Source: Burkholderiaceae bacterium (GTDB taxonomy: Bacteria; Pseudomonadota; Gammaproteobacteria; Burkholderiales; Burkholderiaceae_C). From it: 64,000 nt of DNA. Location of the stretch: positions 1-64,000 of the forward strand of contig JAIRVR010000017.1 in assembly GCA_031253795.1 (NCBI GenBank), read 5' to 3'. The notes beneath the pieces were generated by a model. The model did not search any database. It had not been told where the DNA came from and saw only the letters and a program-made list of their open reading frames with translations. A program made the translations under genes and the position numbers. Positions within the stretch are counted from its first letter, which is position 1. Each line of letters starts with the position of its first letter. Below, one piece after another: positions 38,943 to 48,644 of this stretch.

Positions 38943-39911
38943 ATGGGCCTCGACCGCCGCCAATTTTGCGCCACCCTTGCCGCCACCGCCCTGCCCGGCA
39001 TGGGCCAGGCCCAGGAGACCTTTCCCAGCAAGCCGCTGAAAATCGTCTGCCCGTTCGCGCCGGGCGGCGGCTCGGACTTCATCGCGCGCGTGGCGTCCAA
39101 CGTGCTCAACGACCGGCTGGGCCAGGCCGTGGTGGTGGAAAACCGCCCCGGCGCCGGCGGTACGCTGGGCACCGAGTACGCGCTGCGTTCGCCGGCCGAC
39201 GGCTATACCCTGCTGCTGGTGGCCGGCAGCTATACCGTCAACCCCTCGCTGTACAAGCTGCGCTTCGATCCCGTGGCCGACATGACGCCCGTGATCCAGC
39301 TGTCCCGTGGTGCCTACGTGGTCTGCGTCAGCCCGCGCGTGCCGGCCCGCAATCTCCAGGAGCTGCTGGCCCATGCGCGCGAGAATCCGGGCAAGCTGAC
39401 CTTTGCCTCGGCGGGCAATGGCAGCCACCTGCACATCGTGACCGAGTACCTGTTCGGCATGGCCAAGGTCAAGGCCACCCATGTGCCCTACCGTGGCACG
39501 GGTCCTGCCGTGACCGACCTGCTGTCGGGCAATGTGGACATGCTGGTGGCCGGCACCGAGGCCCTGATGCAGCATGTCAAAAGCGGCAAGCTCCACGCGC
39601 TGGCCGTGACCACGGCCCAGCGCCTGCCTGCCTACCCCGAGATCCCCGCCGTCGCCGAAAGCGGCCTGCCCGACTACGACGTGGTGGCCTGGCATGGCCT
39701 GCTGGCACCGCGCAACCTGCCTGCGGCCGTGCTGGCGCGCATCAATGGTGCGCTGGACGCCGGCCTCAAGGCCCCGGCCCTGCTGGCCCAGCTCGAACCC
39801 ACGGGCGTGTCACCGGCCGGTGGCAGTCCGGGACAGTTCGGCGCGCTGATCCAGTCGGAGATTCCCCGCTATGCGCGCGTGGTAAAGGACAACGACATCC
39901 GCGCCCAGTAA
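38943..39911 (+). CDS. Bug family tripartite tricarboxylate transporter substrate-binding protein
   Basis: LKIVCPFAPGGGSDFIARVASNVLNDRLGQAVVVENRPGAGGTLGTEYAL. Confidence 0.93.
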   Translation: MGLDRRQFCATLAATALPGMGQAQETFPSKPLKIVCPFAPGGGSDFIARVASNVLNDRLGQAVVVENRPGAGGTLGTEYALRSPADGYTLLLVAGSYTVNPSLYKLRFDPVADMTPVIQLSRGAYVVCVSPRVPARNLQELLAHARENPGKLTFASAGNGSHLHIVTEYLFGMAKVKATHVPYRGTGPAVTDLLSGNVDMLVAGTEALMQHVKSGKLHALAVTTAQRLPAYPEIPAVAESGLPDYDVVAWHGLLAPRNLPAAVLARINGALDAGLKAPALLAQLEPTGVSPAGGSPGQFGALIQSEIPRYARVVKDNDIRAQ

Positions 39912-39969
39912 GGCCCGACCCCGGCGGTGCCGTGCCGCGGTGCCGCCTTTTCCCGAGAACCACGACCCC

Positions 39970-42597
39970 ATGAATCCTGATTACCGCCGGCCCCTGCCCG
40001 GCACCGATCTGCACTACTGCGATGCCCGTGCCGCCGTCGATGCCCTGCAGCCGGGAGCCTGGGCCACGCTGCCCTATACCGCGCGCATCCATGCCGAGAA
40101 CCTGGTGCGCCGCGCCGATCCAGCCCACCTCGACGACTACCTGCTGCAGCTCATCGAGCGCAGGCGCGACATCGACTTCCCCTGGTACCCGGTGCGCGTG
40201 GTCTGCCATGACATCCTGGGCCAGACCGCCCTGGTGGACCTGGCCGGCCTGCGCGATGCCATCGCCAAGGAAGGCGGCGACCCGGCCCAGGTCAATCCCG
40301 TCGTGCCCGTGCAGCTCATCGTGGACCATTCGCTGGCGGTGGAGTGCGGCGGCTTCGAACCCGATGCCTTCGCCAGGAACCGCGCCATCGAGGACCGGCG
40401 CAACGAGGACCGTTTCCACTTCATCGAGTGGACGAAGAAGGCCTTCGCCAATGTGGACGTCATCCCCGCGGGCAACGGCATCATGCACCAGATCAACCTG
40501 GAGAAGATGTCGCCCGTGGTCCATGTGCAGGACGGCCTGGCCTTTCCCGACACCTGTGTCGGCACCGATTCGCACACCCCCCATGTCGATGCCCTGGGCG
40601 TGATCGCCGTGGGCGTGGGCGGCCTGGAGGCCGAGAACGTGATGCTGGGCCGCGCCTCCTGGATGCGCCTGCCGGACATCGTGGGCGTGCGGCTGGCGGG
40701 CCGGCGCAAGAGCGGCATCACGGCCACCGACATCGCCCTGGCTCTGACCGAGTTCCTGCGCCAGCAGAAGGTCGTGGGCGCCTATGTGGAATTCTTCGGC
40801 GAGGGCGCGGACAGCCTGTCGATCGGAGACCGGGCCACCATCTCGAACATGTGCCCGGAATACGGCGCCACGGCCGCGCTGTTCTACATCGACGCGCAGA
40901 CCACTGCCTATCTGCGCCTGACCGACCGCAGCCCCGGCCAGGTGCAACTGGTGGAGACCTATGCCAGGACCGCGGGCCTGTGGAGCACCGAACTGCAGGG
41001 TGCGCAGTACGAGCGCGTGCTGGACTTCGACCTGTCGTCCGTGGTGCGCAACATGGCAGGTCCGTCCAACCCGCACCGCCGCCTGCCCACCTCGGCCCTG
41101 GCCGAGCGCGGCATCGCCGATGCAACCAAGCTGGCAGCGGGCCGGCAGCAGGAATCCCAGGGCCTGATGCCCGATGGCGCCGTCATCATCGCGGCCATTA
41201 CCTCCTGCACCAACACCAGCAACCCGCGCAATGTCATCGCCGCGGCCCTGCTGGCGCGCAATGCCAACCGCCTGGGCCTCACGCGCAAGCCCTGGGTCAA
41301 GTCTTCGCTGGCGCCGGGCTCCAAGGCCGTGGAGCTGTACCTCAAGGAGGCCGGCCTGCTCACCGAACTGGAACAGCTGGGCTTCGGCATCGTGGCCTTT
41401 GCCTGCACCACCTGCAACGGCATGAGCGGTGCACTCGAACCCGCCATCCAGCAGGAGATCATCGACCGCGACCTCTACGCCACGGCCGTGCTGTCGGGCA
41501 ACCGCAACTTCGACGGCCGCATCCACCCCTATGCCAAACAGGCCTTCCTGGCCTCGCCGCCCCTGGTCGTGGCCTATGCCATCGCGGGCACGGTGCGCTT
41601 CGACATCGAGCAGGATGTGCTGGGCGTGGTCGATGGCCGCGAGATCCGCCTGCAGGACCTCTGGCCCGGCGATGAGGAAATCGATGCCATCGTGGCCCGG
41701 GCCGTCCGCCCCGAGCAGTTCCGTGCCGTGTACGAGCCCATGTTCATGCTGCGCCAGGACGATGGCGAGCAAGCCGCGCCGCAGTACGATTGGCGCCCCA
41801 TGTCCACCTATATCCGCCGTCCGCCCTACTGGGACACCGAAGGCGTGGGCGCGCTGGCGGCCTTCCCGCGCACCTTGCGCAACATGCGTCCGCTGGCACT
41901 GCTGCCCGACAACATCACCACGGACCACCTGTCGCCGTCCAACGCCATCCTGGCCGACAGCGCGGCCGGCGAATACCTGGCGCGCATGGGCCTGCCCGAG
42001 GAGGACTTCAACTCCTACGCCACCCACCGCGGCGACCACCTCACGGCCATGCGCGCCACCTTCGCCAACCCGCAGCTGGTCAACGAGATGGCCGTCATCG
42101 ACGGCGTGCAGCAAAAGGGCTCGCTGGCCCGCATCGAGCCCGAGGGCCGCGTGGTGCGCATGTGGGAGGCCATGGAAACCTATCTGAACCGCCGCCAGCC
42201 ACTGATCATCGTCGCGGGCGCCGACTATGGCCAGGGCTCCAGCCGCGACTGGGCCGCCAAGGGCGTGCGCCTGGCCGGCGTGGAAACCGTGGTGGCCGAG
42301 GGCTTCGAGCGCATCCACCGCACCAACCTCATCGGCATGGGGGTGCTGCCGCTGCAATTCCTGCCCGGCACCGACCGCAAGACCCTGGCGCTGGACGGCA
42401 CGGAAATCTACGGCGTGGAAGGCGAGCGCACCCCGGGCGCCCGGCTCACGCTGGTGATAGAGCGGCGCGACGGCCGGACGCTGCACGTGCCCGTGACCTG
42501 CCGGCTGGACACGGCCGAGGAGGTCTCGGTCTACGAAGCCGGCGGCGTGCTCCAGCGCTTTGCCCAGGATTTTCTCGCTCAGACCCAGGAGGCTTGA
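39970..42597 (+). CDS. acnD: Fe/S-dependent 2-methylisocitrate dehydratase (AcnD-type aconitase)
   Basis: DSHTPHVDALGVIAVGVGGLEAE; ITSCTNTSNPRNVI; directly precedes prpF. Confidence 0.94.
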   Translation: MNPDYRRPLPGTDLHYCDARAAVDALQPGAWATLPYTARIHAENLVRRADPAHLDDYLLQLIERRRDIDFPWYPVRVVCHDILGQTALVDLAGLRDAIAKEGGDPAQVNPVVPVQLIVDHSLAVECGGFEPDAFARNRAIEDRRNEDRFHFIEWTKKAFANVDVIPAGNGIMHQINLEKMSPVVHVQDGLAFPDTCVGTDSHTPHVDALGVIAVGVGGLEAENVMLGRASWMRLPDIVGVRLAGRRKSGITATDIALALTEFLRQQKVVGAYVEFFGEGADSLSIGDRATISNMCPEYGATAALFYIDAQTTAYLRLTDRSPGQVQLVETYARTAGLWSTELQGAQYERVLDFDLSSVVRNMAGPSNPHRRLPTSALAERGIADATKLAAGRQQESQGLMPDGAVIIAAITSCTNTSNPRNVIAAALLARNANRLGLTRKPWVKSSLAPGSKAVELYLKEAGLLTELEQLGFGIVAFACTTCNGMSGALEPAIQQEIIDRDLYATAVLSGNRNFDGRIHPYAKQAFLASPPLVVAYAIAGTVRFDIEQDVLGVVDGREIRLQDLWPGDEEIDAIVARAVRPEQFRAVYEPMFMLRQDDGEQAAPQYDWRPMSTYIRRPPYWDTEGVGALAAFPRTLRNMRPLALLPDNITTDHLSPSNAILADSAAGEYLARMGLPEEDFNSYATHRGDHLTAMRATFANPQLVNEMAVIDGVQQKGSLARIEPEGRVVRMWEAMETYLNRRQPLIIVAGADYGQGSSRDWAAKGVRLAGVETVVAEGFERIHRTNLIGMGVLPLQFLPGTDRKTLALDGTEIYGVEGERTPGARLTLVIERRDGRTLHVPVTCRLDTAEEVSVYEAGGVLQRFAQDFLAQTQEA

Positions 42598-43784
42598 TGA
42601 GCACGGTTGCCCAGATCCGAATTCCCGCCACCTACCTGCGCGGAGGCACCAGCAAGGGTGTGTTCTTCCGCCTGCAGGACCTGCCCGCGGCGGCGCAGCA
42701 GCCCGGCGCCGCGCGCGATGCCATTTTGCTGCGCACCCTGGGCAGTCCCGACCCCTATGGCAAGCAGATCGACGGCATGGGCAATGCCTCGTCCAGCACC
42801 AGCAAGTCCGTGATCCTGTCCGCCAGCTCGCGCGAAGGCCATGACGTGGACTACCTGTTCGGCCAGGTCGCCATCGACCGGCCCTTCGTGGACTGGAGCG
42901 GCAACTGCGGCAACCTCTCGGCCGCCGTGGGACCCTGCGCCATCCACATGGGGCTGATCGATCCTGCCCGCATACCGCGCAACGGCACGGCCACCATCCG
43001 CATCTGGCAGGCCAACATCGGCAAGACCATCGTGGCCCATGTGCCCATCGTGGACGGGCAGGTGCAGGAGACGGGCGATTTCGAGCTGGACGGCGTGACC
43101 TTCCCTGCGGCCGAGGTGGCGCTGGAGTTCCTGGACCCGGCCGATGAGGGCGAGGAGGGGGGGAGCATGTTCCCCACGGGACACCTGGTCGACCGTCTGG
43201 ACGTACCCGGCGTGGGCAGCTTCGCGGCCACGCTGATCAATGCGGGCATACCGACCATCTTCCTGAACGCCCGGGACCTCGGCTACACGGGCTGCGAACT
43301 GCAGGAGGCCATCAACGGCGACGCCGAGGCGCTGGCCCGCTTCGAGGCCATCCGCGCCCACGGGGCCTTGCAGATGGGCCTGATCCAGGACCTGGCCGAG
43401 GCGGCCACGCGCCAGCACACGCCCAAGATCGCCTTTGTGGCGCCACCGGCCGGCTACACGGCATCGAGCGGCAAGCGGATCGAGCCCGCCGACGTGGATC
43501 TGCTGGTGCGCGCCCTGTCCATGGGCAAGCTGCACCACGCCATGATGGGCACGGCGGCCGTGGCCATCGGCACGGCGGCGGCCGTGCCCGGCACCCTGGT
43601 CAATCTGGCCGCCGGCGGTGGCGAGCGCGAGGCCGTGCGCTTCGGCCACCCCTCGGGCACGCTGCGCGTGGGGGCGCAGGCACGCCTGGTGAATGGCCAG
43701 TGGCAGGTGACCAGGGCCTTGATGAGCCGCAGCGCGCGCATTCTGATGGAAGGCTGGGTGCGCGTGCCCGGCGACTGCTTCTAG
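42597..43784 (+). CDS. prpF: 2-methylaconitate cis-trans isomerase
   Basis: RIPATYLRGGTSKGVFFRLQDLP...NCGNLSAAVGP; TGATG overlap with acnD. Confidence 0.94.
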   Translation: MSTVAQIRIPATYLRGGTSKGVFFRLQDLPAAAQQPGAARDAILLRTLGSPDPYGKQIDGMGNASSSTSKSVILSASSREGHDVDYLFGQVAIDRPFVDWSGNCGNLSAAVGPCAIHMGLIDPARIPRNGTATIRIWQANIGKTIVAHVPIVDGQVQETGDFELDGVTFPAAEVALEFLDPADEGEEGGSMFPTGHLVDRLDVPGVGSFAATLINAGIPTIFLNARDLGYTGCELQEAINGDAEALARFEAIRAHGALQMGLIQDLAEAATRQHTPKIAFVAPPAGYTASSGKRIEPADVDLLVRALSMGKLHHAMMGTAAVAIGTAAAVPGTLVNLAAGGGEREAVRFGHPSGTLRVGAQARLVNGQWQVTRALMSRSARILMEGWVRVPGDCF

Positions 43785-43991
43785 CCGCCGCGCCCCGGTT
43801 CTTCGGCTGGCCGCGCGAAGACGCGCGCTGCCGGCAGGCCTCCCAGCTGGGCGAAGGCCGGTTCGCGCCTGGTGTCCCCGCATGGAAAACCCAGGTCGTG
43901 GACCGTGGCCATGTGCTGCCCTCATGCGATGGATGCGGCGATGGGGGAAAGATGAGTCAATGAAATAATATTTGCTTGTCTGACTTGTGCA

Positions 43992-44004
43992 TGAATTCTG
44001 TTCA
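43992..44004. promoter_or_regulatory. Candidate MetR box (TGAA-N5-TTCA)
   Basis: TGAATTCTGTTCA 5 bp before the ATG of the metR-like gene. Confidence 0.5.
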
Positions 44005-44009
44005 CCAAT

Positions 44010-44912
44010 ATGCTGGAACGCACCCATCTGGCCATCGTCCGTGAAGTCGAAAAGCAGGGCTCGCTGACCGCCGCCGCCGGCGTGCTCTGCGTCACCCAGT
44101 CCGCGCTGAGCCACAGCATGAGGAAGCTGGAGCAGCAACTGGGCACGGACATCTGGCTGCGCGAGGGCCGCAGCCTGCGCCTGACCCAGGCCGGCCAATA
44201 CCTGCTGGCGGTGGCGAACCGGGTGTTGCCGCAGCTCGACCTGGCCGAAGAGCGCCTGCGCCAGTTCGCCCAGGGCGAGCGCGGCGCGCTGCGCATCGGC
44301 ATGGAATGCCATCCCTGCTACCAGTGGCTGCTCAAGATCGTCGCACCCTACCTGGCGGCCTGGCCCGATGTGGAAGTGGATGTGAAGCAGAAATTCCAGT
44401 TCGGCGGCATCGGCGCGCTGTTCGGCTACGAGATCGATCTGCTGGTCACGCCCGACCCGCTGTTCAAGCCCGGCCTGCAGTTCGTGCCCGTGTTCGACTA
44501 CGAGCAGGTGCTCGTGGTCTCCAGCGCGCATGCCCTGGCCGGCGCCGACCATGCCACGCCCGCCCAACTGGCATCCGAGGTGCTGATCACCTACCCGGTG
44601 CCCACGGACCGGCTGGACATCTACAACCAGTTCCTGCTGCCGGCGGGCGTCACGCCCAAGCGCCAGAAGGCCATTGAGACCACGGACATCATGCTGCAGA
44701 TGGTGGCCAGCGGCCGCGGCGTGGCGGCCCTGCCGCGCTGGCTGGTGCAGGAGTACGCCGACCAGCTCGACGTGGTGCCCGTGCGCCTGGGGCCGCAGGG
44801 CATTGCCAAGCAGATCTTCCTGGGCGCGCGCGAGGCCGATCTGGCCACCGACTATCTGCAGGCCTTCATCACCCTGGCCCGCCAGCCCCTGGCCGGTGCG
44901 GCCACGGCATGA
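44010..44912 (+). CDS. metR: MetR-type LysR transcriptional regulator
   Basis: HLAIVREVEKQGSLTAAAGVLCVTQSALSHSMRKLEQQLG; LRIGMECHPCYQWLLK; FDYEQVLVVSSAHALA; LITYPVPTDRLDIYNQFLLPAGV closely follow E. coli MetR layout. Confidence 0.82.
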   Translation: MLERTHLAIVREVEKQGSLTAAAGVLCVTQSALSHSMRKLEQQLGTDIWLREGRSLRLTQAGQYLLAVANRVLPQLDLAEERLRQFAQGERGALRIGMECHPCYQWLLKIVAPYLAAWPDVEVDVKQKFQFGGIGALFGYEIDLLVTPDPLFKPGLQFVPVFDYEQVLVVSSAHALAGADHATPAQLASEVLITYPVPTDRLDIYNQFLLPAGVTPKRQKAIETTDIMLQMVASGRGVAALPRWLVQEYADQLDVVPVRLGPQGIAKQIFLGAREADLATDYLQAFITLARQPLAGAATA

Positions 44913-45349
44913 CGGCAGGTGACGGCCTGTCGGTACGCGCCGCCGTGCCGGAGGATGTGCCGGCATTGCGTGCGCTGTTCCTGCGCGCGCGCCGCGACAG
45001 CTTTGCCTGGCAGGACGGCCGGGCCTGGCAGTTGGAGGACTTCGACGCCCAGACCCGTGGCGAGCGCCTGTGGGTGGCGGTGCATGGTTTGCGCGTGGTC
45101 GGCTTCATCGCCCTGTGGGAGCCCGACGACTTCATCCACCACCTCTACATCGACCGGCCCTGGCGGCGCCGCGGCGTGGGCGGCAGGCTGCTGAAGGGCC
45201 TGCCTGGCTGGTCCGCCACGCGCTTTCGTCTCAAATGCCTGTGCCGCAACGCAGCGGCGCTGGCCTTCTACCGTGCCGGCGGTTTCGCCGAGGTCGGTTC
45301 GGGTGGTGAGGGCGACGAGGCCTATCTGCTGCTGGAGTCGGCGCCCTGA
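44909..45349 (+). CDS. GNAT family N-acetyltransferase
   Basis: HHLYIDRPWRRRGVGGRLLKGLP...NAAALAFYRAGGF; ATGA overlap with upstream gene. Confidence 0.87.
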   Translation: MTAGDGLSVRAAVPEDVPALRALFLRARRDSFAWQDGRAWQLEDFDAQTRGERLWVAVHGLRVVGFIALWEPDDFIHHLYIDRPWRRRGVGGRLLKGLPGWSATRFRLKCLCRNAAALAFYRAGGFAEVGSGGEGDEAYLLLESAP

Positions 45350-45798
45350 GGGCGCCGCTTTTCCAGGCGGATATCACCGGCGCCCAGGTCACGTTCGCCG
45401 CCCCATCCCAGGTGGCGGTAAAAGCCCGCGGCGCGGCTGTCCGCCGCGGTCTCCAGCCAGGCCAGGTCATGGTGGCGGAACAGGGCGGCTTCGGCGGCCC
45501 GTACCAGGCCACGGCCCAGGCCCCGGCCTTCGTGGCCCGGCAGCACGAATGCGGCGAAGAGGCAGGCCGTGTCCAGGTCCACCATGGAAAATCCCCGGAC
45601 CGTGCCGCCGTCCTCGGCGACCCAGGCGCAGGCCGCGGCTTCGATGGCTGCGGCAATGGCCGGGGGCGTGATGCCCAGGCGCGCGAGCGCTTCGGCATCC
45701 AGGGCGTTTTCACGCACCGAGGTACGGATCCTGAACATGGCGGCCACGTCGGCCGCGCGGGCGGGCCGGATCATGGGGGCAAAAGAGTCTTGGCGCAT
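45322..45798 (-). CDS. GNAT family N-acetyltransferase
   Basis: IRPARAADVAAMFRIRTSVRENAL...FVLPGHEGRGLGRGLVRAAEAALF. Confidence 0.87.
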   Translation of the reverse strand: MRQDSFAPMIRPARAADVAAMFRIRTSVRENALDAEALARLGITPPAIAAAIEAAACAWVAEDGGTVRGFSMVDLDTACLFAAFVLPGHEGRGLGRGLVRAAEAALFRHHDLAWLETAADSRAAGFYRHLGWGGERDLGAGDIRLEKRRPQGADSSSR

Positions 45799-45809
45799 GC
45801 CGGGAGTCT

Positions 45810-45860
45810 AGGGTCTGTTCACCCTTGTCAGGGATCCCCACATCCGTGTGAACAGGCCCT
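45810..45860. repeat. Inverted repeat downstream of TonB receptor
   Basis: AGGGTCTGTTCAC ... GTGAACAGGCCCT, 13-bp arms with one T/C difference (G:U-compatible). Confidence 0.6.
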
Positions 45861-45886
45861 GGGCCGAGCTCCGGTTCCGCCCCCTG

Positions 45887-48376
45887 TCAGAACGCGCCGC
45901 GCAGCGTCAGCATCACGTTGCGCGGGTCGCCGTAGTGGCTGCTGTTGAGCAGGTTGCCCACGGACACGTAGTAGGTCTTGTCGAACATGTTGTTGAAGTT
46001 CAGCGAAGCCTCCCACTGCCGGTTGATGCGGTAGCGTACGTAGCTGCTCCAGACGGCGCGGCCGGGCACGGTGATGGCCACGGCGCCCACCTGGCGGTAG
46101 TTGGAGCTTTGGGCATTCACGCCGCCGCCGATGGTGAAGCGGCTCCACTCGCCGGGCAACTGGTAGGTGGTCCAGACGCGCAGCAGGTGCTTGGGCGTGT
46201 AGGTGTTGAAGCTCTTGCCTTCGCTGCTGATGTCCTGCGCGTACTTGTTGGTGTTGTAGGTATAGCCCGTGAACAGCTTCCAGCCGCGGGCCAGCTCGCC
46301 GCTGATCTCGGCGTCCAGGCCCTGGCTGCTGACCTTGCCGGTGTCGGTATAGCAGTAGTAGCCGTCGCGGCAGGTGGGGCTGGTGGACAGGTCTTCCTGG
46401 GCGCGGTGGTTCTGGTTGACGCGGTAGATCGCCAGCGAGGTGTTCACGCGTTTGTCCATCAGCTCGCCCTTGATGCCCAGCTCATAGGTGTCGCCGGTGA
46501 TGGGCTTGAGGTTCTGGCCCGCCTCGTTGAGCAGGGCCTGCGGCTTGAAGATGGACGAATAGCTGGCATAGGCCGACCACTGCGGGCCGAGGCTGTAGAT
46601 GGCGCCGACGAAGGGCATGAGGCGCGTATTGGCCTGGGGCGCCTTGCTCACGGTGAGCACGCCCGCGGAGCGGCTGTAGGTGTCCCAGTCGGTCGTGTAG
46701 CGGCTCAGGCGCGTGCCCACCACCAGCTTGAGCGGATCGCTCAGTTGCAGGCGCAGTGCGCCGTAGAGGCTGGTCTGCTCGGCCCTGGCGAGGCGGTTTT
46801 CGCTGAACACGGCGGCCAGGGCGGCATCGCTGGGTTCGGGGATATGGACGTTGGGCGCAGTGACGTCGATGGGGCTGGCCGTGGTGAAGGCGTTGTAGGT
46901 GGTGTTGGCGCGCGAGCGGCTGTAGGTGGCGCCCAGCACCAGCTCGTGCTGGCGGCCGAAGGCATCGATGTCGCCGGTCAGGTGGGCGTCCAGGCCCGTG
47001 GCGTTGGTGGTGGCGCGGGTCATGGCGGGGATGTTGCCGCCCAGCATGGTGGAGGGGTTGACCGAGCGCAGCGAGGCCGCGTATTTCAGGTCCAGGTCTT
47101 CGCGCAGATGGATGGCGGAGACCTTGGCGCGCCAGCGGTCGTTGATCTGGTGGGACAGGTCGGCGTACAAGGCCTTGTTGGAGTTGTCCTGGCGGTTCCA
47201 GTCGGCGCCCAGGAAGGTGGAGCGCGGCAGGCCGATGTCCGCGCCGTTGGCATAGCGCGGCAGGCCCGAGATGAAGGGGCGGCCCTTCACGCTTTCCAGG
47301 CTGGCGCCCACGCTCAGCTGGGTGTCCCGCGACAGCCGGTAGTCCAGCGTTCCGTACAGCGTGGTGTTCTGGCTGTTGACATAGTCGATGAAGGAGTGCT
47401 CGTCCTGGCGGTCGAGCACGGCGCGGCCGCGCAGCGTGCCTTCCTCGTTGAGCGAGCCGCTGGCGTCCACCTGGGCACCGTAGCGATCCCAGGAGCCGGC
47501 CTTGGCGGTGACGGTGACGCCGGATTCCTCCAGCGGGCGCTTGCGCACCAGGTTGACGGCGCCGCCCGGGTCGCCCCCTCCCTGCATCAGACCGTTGGCG
47601 CCGCGCAGCACTTCCACGCGGTCGTAGATGACCGAGCTGCCGGCGTAGTTGCTGGCGCGGCCGTAGAGGCGTTCCACGGGAATGCCGTCGTACTGCATGC
47701 TGGTCACGTCGAAGCCGCGCGCATAGATGTACTTGCCGCCCTGCGGGCTTTGCAGCAGGGTGATGCCCGTGGTGCTGGCCAGGGCCTCATAGACCGAGCT
47801 GATGTTCTGCTCCTGCATGAGCTGGTCGGTCACCACGCTGATGGACTGGGGCATGTCCTTGAGCGCCTGCTCGCTCTTGCCCATGCTGACGGCGCGCGGC
47901 GTGTAGCTGCCCGTGCCTTCGGTGGACGCGCCGCGCTGGGCTTCGGCGGTCACGCGGACCTCGCCCAGGGCATGCGTGGCCGCAGGCCGTGGCACGGGCT
48001 TGAGGGTGAAGCCGCCGCTGCGTTCGGTGGCGATGGCCAGGCCCGAGCCGGCCAGCAACTGCTCCAGCGCCTGGCGCGGCGTGAACAGGCCCTGCACGGC
48101 CTGTGCCTGGCGTCCGGCCAGGTCGGCCTCGTCGAAAAGCACCTGCAGTTTCGACTGCTTGCCGAAGGCGCCCAGGGCGCTGGACAGCGGCTGGGCCGCG
48201 ATGTCGAAGGACACGCGTGCCTGTGCCTGTGCTGGCGCCGGCAGCGCCATGGCCGCCACGGCGCTGGCCACGCACAGCGAAATCAGGCCGTACCCTGCGG
48301 CCACGCCGCTCCCTGCTCCTCCCCGGCTGCCTTGCATGCCCGCTCTCAGCACCTGGCCCATCAGGGCGCTCCTCAT
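45887..48376 (-). CDS. TonB-dependent siderophore receptor with N-terminal STN signalling domain
   Basis: ARVSFDIAAQPLSSALGAFGKQSKLQVLFD (STN); RGFDVTSMQYDGIPVERLYG; RVEVLRGANGLMQGGGDPGGAVNLVRKRP; C-terminal ...NVMLTLRGAF. Confidence 0.94.
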   Translation of the reverse strand: MRSALMGQVLRAGMQGSRGGAGSGVAAGYGLISLCVASAVAAMALPAPAQAQARVSFDIAAQPLSSALGAFGKQSKLQVLFDEADLAGRQAQAVQGLFTPRQALEQLLAGSGLAIATERSGGFTLKPVPRPAATHALGEVRVTAEAQRGASTEGTGSYTPRAVSMGKSEQALKDMPQSISVVTDQLMQEQNISSVYEALASTTGITLLQSPQGGKYIYARGFDVTSMQYDGIPVERLYGRASNYAGSSVIYDRVEVLRGANGLMQGGGDPGGAVNLVRKRPLEESGVTVTAKAGSWDRYGAQVDASGSLNEEGTLRGRAVLDRQDEHSFIDYVNSQNTTLYGTLDYRLSRDTQLSVGASLESVKGRPFISGLPRYANGADIGLPRSTFLGADWNRQDNSNKALYADLSHQINDRWRAKVSAIHLREDLDLKYAASLRSVNPSTMLGGNIPAMTRATTNATGLDAHLTGDIDAFGRQHELVLGATYSRSRANTTYNAFTTASPIDVTAPNVHIPEPSDAALAAVFSENRLARAEQTSLYGALRLQLSDPLKLVVGTRLSRYTTDWDTYSRSAGVLTVSKAPQANTRLMPFVGAIYSLGPQWSAYASYSSIFKPQALLNEAGQNLKPITGDTYELGIKGELMDKRVNTSLAIYRVNQNHRAQEDLSTSPTCRDGYYCYTDTGKVSSQGLDAEISGELARGWKLFTGYTYNTNKYAQDISSEGKSFNTYTPKHLLRVWTTYQLPGEWSRFTIGGGVNAQSSNYRQVGAVAITVPGRAVWSSYVRYRINRQWEASLNFNNMFDKTYYVSVGNLLNSSHYGDPRNVMLTLRGAF

Positions 48377-48644
48377 TTGTTTTGCCCGCTTCACGTTGGA
48401 ATCCTGCGTCTTGTTGCACGGCGCGTATGCGCCCCATGGCCCTGCGCGCGCAGGCCGGCTCCGGCTGGCGCGCGCGGCGAACCGCGTTGGCGGCCGTTGG
48501 CTAGTGGCGAGGTCGTGCCCCGCTGGCTGGCAGCCGAGGGAATGCCGGCGAATCCGGCCCCTGGTGAAGGAAGACGTGAAATCCATCCGGCCTGCGAACC
48601 CGGGACTGGATGAATATTTGAAACAAATTGTAAATAAGCTGCGG

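Noticed and set aside
39766-42486. 906-aa minus-strand ORF opposite acnD
   Set aside because: Shadow of a well-supported aconitase gene.
45848-48613. 921-aa plus-strand ORF covering the TonB receptor
   Set aside because: Antisense shadow; the opposite frame has clear STN/TonB receptor motifs while this one shows only Val/Gly/Ala/His-rich sequence.
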